From assembly GCA_002474325.1 (NCBI GenBank), contig DKNL01000014.1, forward strand, positions 1 to 6,929: DNA of 6,929 bases. Direction: 5' to 3'. Position numbers and translations under genes: made by a program. Below the pieces are notes generated by a model. It made no database searches. It was not told the origin of the DNA and saw only the letters and a list, made by a program, of their open reading frames with translations. The first letter of the stretch is position 1; every line of letters begins with the position of its first letter. This document shows positions 1-6,381 of the stretch, one piece after another. The DNA comes from Opitutales bacterium UBA7389 (GTDB taxonomy: Bacteria > Verrucomicrobiota > Verrucomicrobiia > Opitutales > Opitutaceae).

Positions 1-1
1 T

Positions 2-3000
2 ATTGGATGCGAGCTCTATTACGTTAATGACCACAAGCAATCGGAAAGACCCAAACGCGAACGAAAACGTACGGACGACATTGGAGACATCCCCGAGGAC
101 TACGTTCCTCCCCCAGAGGACTTTCCCAAGTACCAAATTCATCACAAAGGGGTTATCGCCAAAAATTTCGAAGGGTACCAGAATCTCTGCAAATTGGTGT
201 CGGATGCCCACGTTAATGGTGTCTACTATCGACCACGCACGGATATTGAAAAACTGGCCCAGTACTCCAAAGGCCTGATTGGTCTCAGCGGCTGCATCAA
301 TGGAGTCGCCGCCCAGTATTTAGTTTATGGCGACGAAGCCAATGCTCGCCGAGTGACAGCTGATTTCATAGACATCTTCGGGCGAGAAAACTATTTCATC
401 GAACTGCAGGATCACGGGATGCCCGTGCAGAAGCGGATCAATCCTAGTTTAATCAAGTTGGCCAAGGAATTCAATCTGAAAATCATCTGCACTAACGATT
501 CCCATTACGTCTATAAGGAAGACGCCGAGCCCCACGACGCCCTTCTGTGTATCCAAACGGGCAAGATCATCTCTGACCCAGACCGGATGAAATACCCGTC
601 AACGGAATTCTACCTCAAGAGCCGGGAGGAGATGAACAAGATCTTCAAGGAAGTTCCCGAGTCACTAGACAACACCGTCCTCTTCGCGGAAATGTGCGAT
701 CTGGAAATCCCTTTCGACGAAAATCACTACCCCGTTTTTGAGGTGCCGCCGGAGTTAAAATCCTTCAAAGAGGACCCCGACGCGTTTGACCACATCCTCG
801 ACATCTACGAAGTGGAAAAAACGAAGGTCAATAAACAGAATGGTTCCGAAGAAGTCTGTAAACTGAATCCTGATCAACGGGCCGAGATCAAAGCAAATGG
901 TACCTTGCTCTTGGAGCTTTGCAAGCGCGGGCTTCTAGATCGGTACGGAGTCGACTATGACAACCGCAATGCTTACGTTCCCAAAGAGGCAGAGCGAGAA
1001 GACTTCGCCGAGTTTCTGTGTCAACAGCTAGACTACCAGCTAGCCATAATTTCTGGGACAGGTTTTATCGACTATTTCCTGATCGTTTGGGACTTCATCA
1101 ACTTCGCTCGTGGCAGGAAGATTCCTGTCGGTCCCGGACGCGGGTCCGGAGCGGGATGCATAGTAGCCTATGTATTGAAAATAACGGACATCGACCCGCT
1201 TCGATTCGGACTGCTTTTCGAGCGTATGCTCAATCTGGAACGCGTATCTCCACCAGATTTCGATATCGATTTCTGCATGAGACGACGCGAAGAGGTGGTC
1301 AATTTCGTCCGAGAGAAGTATGGCGAGGAAAGCGTCGCCAACATTATCACTTACGGAACATTCGGGGCGAAAATGATTATTCGCGACCTCGCTCGCGTCA
1401 ATGATGTGGCCTTTGCTGACGCAGACCGTATAGCCAAGATGATTCCCGACGAGCTCAACATCTCGCTCGATGCCTCAGTGGAAAAGTCGAAAGAACTCCG
1501 CGAGGAAATGAGGAGCAATCCCATCGCCAAGAAGATCTTCGAGCAAGGGAAGATCATCGAGGGCATGGTACGCAACACCGGTAAACACGCCTGCGGCATC
1601 ATCATCGGCGACCAACCTATTCATAATCTCGTTCCGGTAACCTTGCAAGAAGGCGACCTCACCACCCAATACGCCAAAGGGCCCGCCGAGGATCTGGGAC
1701 TACTAAAGATGGACTTCCTCGGTCTCAAGACGCTGACAGTGATTTCCGATGCAGAGGCCAGCGTTAGACGCCTTCCTGGCATGGAGAAATTCGATATCGA
1801 GAAGGTCGCCCTCGACGACCCGAAAACCTACGAGCTGCTCAATCAGGGGAAGACGATTGGCGTATTCCAGCTCGAATCCACGGGCATGCAGTCACTCTGC
1901 AAGCAAATCGGCCTGTCCGCCTTCGAGGAAATCATCGCGTTGGTCGCTCTCTATCGCCCGGGTCCCATGCAATTCATTCCCCAGTTTATCAAAGGGAAAA
2001 AGGACTCCAGCACCATCGAAGTGCCCCACCCGCTGTTGAAAGATCTGGTCAGCGAAACCTATGGAGTAATGGTTTATCAAGAGCAGGTTATGGAAGCTGC
2101 TCGTATCATCGCTGGCTATACGCTTGGCGAAGCGGACATACTCCGGCGAGCTATGGGTAAAAAAATCGCATCCGTGATGGAAGCCCAAAAAGAGGTATTC
2201 GTTCAGGGAGCCGACAAGGCTCACAGAATGAGCCGAAAAATGGCTCTGGGAATTTTCGGCATCCTTGAGAAATTCGCAGCCTACGGCTTTAACAAGTCCC
2301 ACTCTGCTGCCTACGCCATGCTCTCCTATCGGACTGCGTATTTAAAGGCCAACTACCCAGTAGAATTCATGGCGGCCATTCTTTCCAGCGAACAAGGCAA
2401 TGCCGACAAGGTCGCTCACTTTATCGACGAAGCGGAGGCTATGGGGATCCGCGTACTCTCCCCGGACATCAACACGTCTAGGCAGTCGTTCACGCCTGTG
2501 GTAGACGATCCAGAGGACAAAGCGGCTGGACGGCCCGGCTCGATCCGATTCGGAATGGGAGCTATTAAAGGGGTTGGCGACTCAGCTGCTCTCAAAATCA
2601 TCGAAGAGCGGGAAGCCAATGAGAATTTCGAGAATTTCGACAATTTCCTAGAGCGTATGGATTCCAAATCAGTCAATCGACGGGTGATCGAATGCCTGGT
2701 CAAGACAGGGGCTTTCGACTTTTCACTGGAGCCTCGCGGAGCGATCTACCATCGACTAGAAGAGGCTATCAACTTCGCCGCCGCTCAGCAGCGGGATCGC
2801 GAGGCCGGCCAAAACTCATTCTTCGATATATTTGAGTTAGACAATGACGACAGCAATGGTAATGGAGCCAACGGGGCGAGTCACAAAATCGATATGAGCA
2901 AGCAATTTCCCCAGCACGAAATGCTCACCTACGAAAAAGAGCTTCTCGGCTTTTACGTCTCTGGGCATCCGCTCGATGAATACAAGGGACTTGCGGAGGC

Positions 3001-3595
3001 CCTCACCAATTTCGACGTGGAAAAAGTCGATGATCTGGGCGACCGCATAGAGTTCCAAATTTGTGGGGTCGCTTCTAGTGTAACCAAGAAACTCTCGCGA
3101 CGGGATAACCGAATGTGGGCCCTTTTCAATGTTGGCACCAAACAAGGAAGCGTTGCTTTGAATTGCTACGCCGATGCTTTCGAAGAGTACGGACAGAACC
3201 TTGCCAATGAGAAACTCGTCATCGTGAAAGGCAATGTGTTCAGGAATGAAGAAGGAGTTCGACTAAGCGCCACAGAAGCCTATCCGCTTGAGTGCTATTT
3301 ACCCGATCAGATCAAACATATTACTTGGATTCTCGATTACAAGGCCGACACAGAACCATTCTTCTATCAGTATCGAGAAGCCTTAGACCAATCTCGCGGG
3401 AGCACAACCAGCGATATCGCTTTCAAAATGGATGACGACACCATCACTACCGCCCCCACAGCCTCCTCCTTGAAATGGCGCGTCAACAGCGAGGAGTGGA
3501 AGGCCCTTAGAGATCAACCATGCGTAATGGGCTGCCTAATAAAAACTATGCCTGTACAGCTTAAGAAAACCCAGCGTCGCTGGAATCGAAAGTAG
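2..3595 (+). CDS. dnaE: DNA polymerase III alpha subunit, 5'-truncated by the window
   Basis: This is the catalytic subunit of the replicative DNA polymerase III holoenzyme, which extends DNA in the cytoplasm and binds the sliding clamp. The frame is open from base 2, reading IGCELYYV, a PHP-domain motif, so roughly the first 70-80 residues lie upstream. An internal ATG at 194 is not the start. With base 2 as residue 1, 1197 residues are visible. The PHP remainder runs to about 245 and includes NDSHY. The palm has GPGRGSGAG at 377-385, PDFDIDF at 418-424 (two catalytic aspartates) and KMDFLGL with the third aspartate at 571. GFNKSHSAAYA follows. The helix-hairpin-helix region is near 848-905, a clamp-binding-like QNSFF at 937-941, and an OB-fold from about 1014 to 1090, with a short C-terminal domain ending at TAG. 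The protein is longer than E. coli DnaE, partly because of two charged inserts before the palm. No catalytic residue looks lost. Identification is very secure. Confidence 0.97.
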   Translation: MGCELYYVNDHKQSERPKRERKRTDDIGDIPEDYVPPPEDFPKYQIHHKGVIAKNFEGYQNLCKLVSDAHVNGVYYRPRTDIEKLAQYSKGLIGLSGCINGVAAQYLVYGDEANARRVTADFIDIFGRENYFIELQDHGMPVQKRINPSLIKLAKEFNLKIICTNDSHYVYKEDAEPHDALLCIQTGKIISDPDRMKYPSTEFYLKSREEMNKIFKEVPESLDNTVLFAEMCDLEIPFDENHYPVFEVPPELKSFKEDPDAFDHILDIYEVEKTKVNKQNGSEEVCKLNPDQRAEIKANGTLLLELCKRGLLDRYGVDYDNRNAYVPKEAEREDFAEFLCQQLDYQLAIISGTGFIDYFLIVWDFINFARGRKIPVGPGRGSGAGCIVAYVLKITDIDPLRFGLLFERMLNLERVSPPDFDIDFCMRRREEVVNFVREKYGEESVANIITYGTFGAKMIIRDLARVNDVAFADADRIAKMIPDELNISLDASVEKSKELREEMRSNPIAKKIFEQGKIIEGMVRNTGKHACGIIIGDQPIHNLVPVTLQEGDLTTQYAKGPAEDLGLLKMDFLGLKTLTVISDAEASVRRLPGMEKFDIEKVALDDPKTYELLNQGKTIGVFQLESTGMQSLCKQIGLSAFEEIIALVALYRPGPMQFIPQFIKGKKDSSTIEVPHPLLKDLVSETYGVMVYQEQVMEAARIIAGYTLGEADILRRAMGKKIASVMEAQKEVFVQGADKAHRMSRKMALGIFGILEKFAAYGFNKSHSAAYAMLSYRTAYLKANYPVEFMAAILSSEQGNADKVAHFIDEAEAMGIRVLSPDINTSRQSFTPVVDDPEDKAAGRPGSIRFGMGAIKGVGDSAALKIIEEREANENFENFDNFLERMDSKSVNRRVIECLVKTGAFDFSLEPRGAIYHRLEEAINFAAAQQRDREAGQNSFFDIFELDNDDSNGNGANGASHKIDMSKQFPQHEMLTYEKELLGFYVSGHPLDEYKGLAEALTNFDVEKVDDLGDRIEFQICGVASSVTKKLSRRDNRMWALFNVGTKQGSVALNCYADAFEEYGQNLANEKLVIVKGNVFRNEEGVRLSATEAYPLECYLPDQIKHITWILDYKADTEPFFYQYREALDQSRGSTTSDIAFKMDDDTITTAPTASSLKWRVNSEEWKALRDQPCVMGCLIKTMPVQLKKTQRRWNRK
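2621..2647 (+). repeat. Three tandem 9-base units inside dnaE
   Basis: Two identical copies of GAGAATTTC are followed by GACAATTTC. They are in frame and encode ENF-ENF-DNF at the start of the helix-hairpin-helix segment of DnaE. This looks like a small in-frame duplication. It does not disturb the reading frame, and it lies where family members vary in length. Confidence 0.7.
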
Positions 3596-3660
3596 CGATT
3601 TTCAGCTTATTCGAAATTGTAGACACGAACGACGATTGGCCTGTTTTCTCAACCTCCGCA

Positions 3661-3681
3661 AACAGTCAGGATACCTGTGTT
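3661..3681. terminator. Weak hairpin between convergent genes, possible bidirectional terminator
   Basis: In the short gap between the dnaE stop and the end of the opposite-strand gene, CAGG-ATA-CCTG forms a 4-base-pair stem. It is extended by AACA/TGTT outside a two-base GT bulge, giving 8 pairs in all. Position between convergent genes fits a terminator, but no U-tract directly follows the stem on either strand. A run of six T begins about 20 bases later on the + strand, inside the probable tail of the neighbouring gene. The call is mainly positional and weak. Confidence 0.25.
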
Positions 3682-3692
3682 ATTCTCCAATG

Positions 3693-3836
3693 CTAGTTCT
3701 CTTTTTTGTCGAGCTTCTCCTTCAAGCCTTTAAGCAAACCGTCGACACCTTTCTGAGTCGCTTCTTGCATACTCTTGAGATGATCACCGACAACCTTGCC
3801 CGAACTGCTCACAGAGGAACTATTCCCTGATTGATC
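3693..3836 (-). other. Out-of-frame C-terminal tail of the AsmA-like gene
   Basis: Reading the - strand one frame back from the end of the AsmA-like frame gives 47 residues and a TAG at 3693-3695. The stretch starts DQSGNSSSVSSSGKVVGD and ends KGLKEKLDKKEN. It is a Ser-rich hinge followed by a Gly/Lys-rich amphipathic helix, the kind of C-terminus I associate with this small AsmA-like family in Verrucomicrobiota (inference from memory). Joining the frames near 3837 would give a product of about 254 residues. No stop codon interrupts this alternative frame in the overlap, so the exact junction cannot be fixed. A single missing base is the simplest explanation. No slippery heptamer stands out, so programmed frameshifting is unlikely. 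Confidence 0.6.
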
Positions 3837-4456
3837 GCTTGGAAAACAATCTTTATGGATTCGCCAAAAGTAGTGCCGTCGTCGTTGGCTCCAATATCCG
3901 TCAATTCGATATCTCGCAAGGGAACCGTTAATGCATGGCCACCTAGCAGCTTATTAGAAACTTTTACGTTCCCTCCGGTTATGCGAAGCAAATCGATCTG
4001 CACATTTTTCAAAGAGCCGGATTCCTCTTCTTCCGGCTCAGCATCGCTCGGACCAGTAAACTCCTCGATATTCGCTAGAATCGTTCCAATATTGCTTTTA
4101 GCCAGACCCACGCCCGTTTCAAATATGAACTCTGGTCCTTCGATAATGATTTCGTTGATTACGATCTTGTCAGAAAAAACCGACATGGGTTGCAGCTTCA
4201 TGCTGAACCTCTCGAGTTTGATCACGTGCGGGGTATTATATCCCTCCGGATTGCCAACTACCAGCCCTGATATCGCACCGCTACCAGAGAATACCGACAG
4301 ATCGACTGATTTTAGTGTGATCGGAGTCTGAGTTACCTCCGGTCCAAATGTCTCAACGCCTGCCTTTATTCCAGAACCGATGAACTTGGAGAAAACCAGT
4401 AGCAGAACCATCCCCGCAATAACGATGCAGAAAACGATTACCAATAGCTTCTTCAT
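3809..4456 (-). CDS. AsmA-like membrane-anchored envelope protein, probably frameshifted
   Basis: The in-frame product has 215 residues. Residues 3-25 form one strongly hydrophobic segment after MKK, an uncleaved anchor or signal-anchor. The rest would lie in the periplasm. It contains beta-rich AsmA-style sequence: SVDLSVFSGSGAISGLVVGNPEGY (residues 50-73, key part GNPEGY), then IVINEIIIEGPE (98-109) and GLAKSNI (117-123). An acidic linker, PSDAEPEEEE, sits at 136-145. AsmA-like proteins are linked to outer-membrane assembly and lipid transport, but this small type is uncharacterised, so a precise role is not assigned. The start is the ATG at 4456, with GGAGG 13 bases upstream, a rather long spacing. 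The product ends abruptly at IVPL-TGA. A plausible lysine-rich tail is readable in the -1 frame just downstream (see 3693-3836), so the gene is probably frameshifted by mutation or sequencing error. It is convergent with dnaE. Confidence 0.8.
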   Translation of the reverse strand: MKKLLVIVFCIVIAGMVLLLVFSKFIGSGIKAGVETFGPEVTQTPITLKSVDLSVFSGSGAISGLVVGNPEGYNTPHVIKLERFSMKLQPMSVFSDKIVINEIIIEGPEFIFETGVGLAKSNIGTILANIEEFTGPSDAEPEEEESGSLKNVQIDLLRITGGNVKVSNKLLGGHALTVPLRDIELTDIGANDDGTTFGESIKIVFQAINQGIVPL

Positions 4457-4469
4457 AATTTAAATATTT

Positions 4470-4474
4470 CCTCC
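4470..4474 (-). promoter_or_regulatory. Ribosome binding site of the AsmA-like gene
   Basis: On the - strand this reads GGAGG, a full match to the Shine-Dalgarno core. It stands 13 bases before the ATG that ends at 4456, with an A/T-only spacer. No other start codon for this frame fits as well. Confidence 0.55.
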
Positions 4475-4609
4475 AGACACGGAAACCCTAAGATGCTAGC
4501 CATTCAATACGACAAAATCTAGCAACAAATTCCCAAAGAATGCTCACGCAAGCTTAAATCGTAGTATAGGCTTCTCGCCACACCGTGCGTAGTTCGAAGA
4601 GTGGAGACT

Positions 4610-4651
4610 GGCCTGCCTTCACAATTTCTCTACGCAGGCTGGGCACCTGCG
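4610..4651. repeat. Competing hairpins sharing one arm
   Basis: CGCAGG (4633-4638) pairs perfectly with CCTGCG (4646-4651) around a 7-base loop. The same central arm, GCAGGC (4634-4639), can instead pair with GCCTGC (4611-4616), plus a G-T wobble at 4610/4640, around a 17-base loop. The two folds exclude each other. Neither is followed by a T-run, so a simple intrinsic terminator is not supported. The structure could be an RNA switch in a 5' leader of the - strand gene, part of an interspersed repeat, or chance. Confidence 0.4.
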
Positions 4652-4867
4652 CTAATCTTGAAAGATCGCCTTTAAGCTCACGGCGTGGGTTTTACAAATA
4701 CCTCGAGGTGTTTTAGTTAGCGTGCGACCTCCAAAAGGCCAAGTTTTTCACTCGCAACGGCCAATGCACCCACGCGTTTCGTGCAACCTCCGAAGCAATC
4801 GTAAGAGTGCAGCTCTTCACGTTACCTTGGAATATTACCAATAAGTGAATCGTATTGGGGTTTCCTT

Positions 4868-4972
4868 GTGAGGGCGTCGCTTAAGGCGAATGCAGAGGCA
4901 TATGATAATCTGATTACGCGGTCTAAACAAGCGGCGACCCTAAAAATTTTGGGCGTACTGGACTCTCTCTAA
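4868..4972 (+). pseudogene. Possible remnant of an M32 (Taq-type) carboxypeptidase N-terminus
   Basis: An open stretch of 34 codons from a GTG to a TAA contains AYDNLITRSKQAATLKILGV. This resembles the beginning of M32 metallocarboxypeptidases, where a helix of the type AYxxLxxRSKExAxLGSxxxLLxWD opens the protein. Here the match stops at LDSL and nothing downstream resembles the rest of that family, including its HEXXH zinc motif. No Shine-Dalgarno sequence precedes the GTG. If real, it is a decayed fragment left after loss of the gene. The resemblance is short and recalled from memory, and a stretch of this length can stay open by chance. Confidence 0.25.
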
Positions 4973-5064
4973 AATTGAGAACCAATCATGAATCTCCAAG
5001 ACTCACGCCCTCCGAGGTTTACTTCCTTGCTTCAAAGTGGATTTTGCAATTTGAAGAGTATCCA

Positions 5065-6156
5065 ATGCCGATATCCGATTTCCAAACGCTTCGAAAGGTC
5101 GCCATTGCGAATACACTCTTTCCACCAACCACTTTGAAAAGAGCAATAGAGAAGCTCGGGTTCTTGCAGGCTGATCCGATTCGCAGTCCTGCCAGGGCAC
5201 AGGACTTAATCCTGAGGCATCGAGTCAAGAAATACCGATCAATTGATTTGGAAATTATGTATCCAAATATTAATGTCGATGAAGATTTTCTTTTCGCCTA
5301 CGGATTTCTTCCACATTCTCTATCATCACTACTTCACCCAAGAGAGTTCTATCGCCTATCCAAACTCGAGGAAGAAGTGCTCGAGTACATGGATGAAAGT
5401 GGATCCGTTCATCCGCAAGAACTGGAAGTGACTTTCGGATCCAAACGAACTCGGAATGGCTGGGGGGGTTTTTCCAAAGCCACCAAAAGGGCTCTGGAGA
5501 AGCTGCATCACTATGGTCATCTCCGCATCGCTGGCAGGAGAAAGGGCGTGCGCCTTTATCAACGAGTAGCGGAACCAACACGCGAACAATCTCCAGAAAA
5601 GCGCTTTCACGCTCTAGCCCTAGTGATAGCTAGATTTCATTGTCCCGTCGACAAGAAGACACTCTACCGAGCTCTCAATTGTCTTAAACATATAGTACCC
5701 ACGCTTTCAAGACGTAAGGCTCTCCTCGACAAAGTTCTGGAATCCAACGGTTTCCGACAAGAAACCATCGATGGTATTCCGTATACGTGGATCGATACGA
5801 AAATCGGACTAGATGAGCCGGCCGATCGGGTCCGATTCCTGGCTCCCTTCGATCCACTTGTCCGCGACCGAGATCGGTTCGAACACCTCTGGAATTGGAC
5901 TTACCGATTCGAAGCCTACATCCCTGCCGCCAAGCGCGAACGCGGCTACTACGCCCTACCCCTCCTCTGGCGAGACGAAATCATTGGCTGGGTAAATGCC
6001 AGTGTCATGAACGACAGATTAAAACTGCAAACCGGATACCTCCACAAAGCTCCTAGATCGAAGGCCTATGGCAAGGCTCTTGAAGAAGAAGCATCGCGAA
6101 TGGCAGTCTTTCTGCACTTGCCGGAAGACGAATGGGAGATTATGAAAGTTGATTGA
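5065..6156 (+). CDS. AlkX/YcaQ-like winged-helix DNA glycosylase (HTH_42 family)
   Basis: This protein belongs to the family of E. coli YcaQ (AlkX), a DNA glycosylase that unhooks alkylation-induced interstrand crosslinks. It is probably a cytoplasmic repair enzyme. The frame is open from a TTG at 4975, but family proteins begin near TLRKVAIANTLFPPTTL. I therefore prefer the ATG at 5065 (363 residues), which has GAAGAG six bases upstream. The TTG has no ribosome binding site. Counting from 5065, LGFLQADPIR at 31-40 carries the QxD catalytic-type motif (QAD at 35-37), followed by SPARAQDLILRHRV. Winged-helix segments occupy the middle. The C-terminal block has LAPFDPLVRDRDRFEHLW (259-276) and the family-typical PAAKRERGYYALPLLWRDE (287-305), followed by IIGW. 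It ends with TGA at 6156. Its substrate may differ from that of YcaQ itself, because the QADPIRxPARAQDL version marks a separate subfamily. No partner gene is adjacent. Confidence 0.88.
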   Translation: MPISDFQTLRKVAIANTLFPPTTLKRAIEKLGFLQADPIRSPARAQDLILRHRVKKYRSIDLEIMYPNINVDEDFLFAYGFLPHSLSSLLHPREFYRLSKLEEEVLEYMDESGSVHPQELEVTFGSKRTRNGWGGFSKATKRALEKLHHYGHLRIAGRRKGVRLYQRVAEPTREQSPEKRFHALALVIARFHCPVDKKTLYRALNCLKHIVPTLSRRKALLDKVLESNGFRQETIDGIPYTWIDTKIGLDEPADRVRFLAPFDPLVRDRDRFEHLWNWTYRFEAYIPAAKRERGYYALPLLWRDEIIGWVNASVMNDRLKLQTGYLHKAPRSKAYGKALEEEASRMAVFLHLPEDEWEIMKVD

Positions 6157-6192
6157 ACTAGCCTAAGAGGGCCCAGAAAATAGACATTTGAA

Positions 6193-6264
6193 GGTAGGGC
6201 GACTGTCCCCAGTCAGCCGCTTGGCTCAGGAATATGCCAGCTGACTGGGACAGCCAGCCCTACC
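6193..6264. repeat. REP-like imperfect palindrome
   Basis: The left arm 6193-6217 starts GGTAGGGCGACTGTCC and ends CAGTCAGC. The right arm 6240-6264 is its near-perfect reverse complement, starting GCTGACTGGGACAG and ending GCCCTACC. Inside, TGGC (6222-6225) pairs with GCCA (6236-6239), with a four-base bulge CGCT on the left side only and a ten-base loop. The design is a long stem with a short bulge in an intergenic spot just after a gene. It is typical of REP/BIME elements moved by REP-associated tyrosine (Y1) transposases. No such transposase is in the window. Read as RNA it would fold strongly and could protect the 3' end of the upstream mRNA or slow transcription. There is no adjacent T-run. 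Confidence 0.8.
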
Positions 6265-6366
6265 ATCTCAACCTCCCATTCCTCCCCGTCATGAGCGACC
6301 TCTGCGGTTAGACAAATATTCCTTAAAGTGCTCCCCGAAGAAAATTGACACCCTGCGGTTTCTACC

Positions 6367-6371
6367 GGGAG
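6367..6371 (+). promoter_or_regulatory. Ribosome binding site of the sulfatase gene
   Basis: GGGAG lies 10 bases before the ATG at 6382 and supports that start, which also places a signal peptide at the very N-terminus. Confidence 0.5.
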
Positions 6372-6381
6372 CATAGTAATC

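Larger units (their letters stand above)
4457..5064. other. Long gap between divergent genes
   Basis: About 600 bases separate the start of the AsmA-like gene (- strand) from the preferred start of the AlkX-like gene (+ strand), so both promoters should lie here. Weak candidates are TATACT on the - strand (4563-4568) and TATGATAAT on the + strand (4901-4909), with TTAAGG 17 bases before its GATAAT. Neither has a good -35 partner. The gap also holds competing hairpins (4610-4651), a 12-base direct repeat with one mismatch (4721-4732 and 4780-4791), and two short protein-like open stretches (4557-4691 on the - strand, 4868-4972 on the + strand). I see no tRNA and no complete gene. Confidence 0.5.

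Noticed and set aside
3..278. A + strand frame beginning with ATG at the left edge.
   Set aside because: It overlaps dnaE in another frame. The dnaE frame reads GCELYYV and GYQNLCKLVSDAH, true PHP-domain sequence.
1892..2302. A 136-codon frame antisense to dnaE.
   Set aside because: It lies across the best conserved part of the polymerase and shows no recognisable motif. It is a by-product of dnaE codon use.
3831..4331. A 166-codon + strand frame opposite the AsmA-like gene.
   Set aside because: It overlaps the AsmA-like frame entirely. The - strand product has a clear membrane anchor, ribosome binding site and family-like motifs, while the + strand product is a Ser/Pro-rich shadow.
4866..4945. 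A possible structured RNA from AGGGCGTCGCTT pairing with AAGCGGCGACCCT.
   Set aside because: The pairing needs mismatches or bulges and encloses nothing resembling a known RNA family. The same bases give the M32-like reading, and neither explanation is strong.
4457..4974. A tRNA, CRISPR array or origin in the long gap.
   Set aside because: There is no cloverleaf with a T-loop consensus, no regular repeat-spacer pattern and no cluster of DnaA boxes.
6345..6350. A perfect TTGACA before the sulfatase gene as a promoter -35 box.
   Set aside because: No acceptable -10 box lies 16-18 bases downstream, and a start there would fall at or within the ribosome binding site. It is most likely chance.
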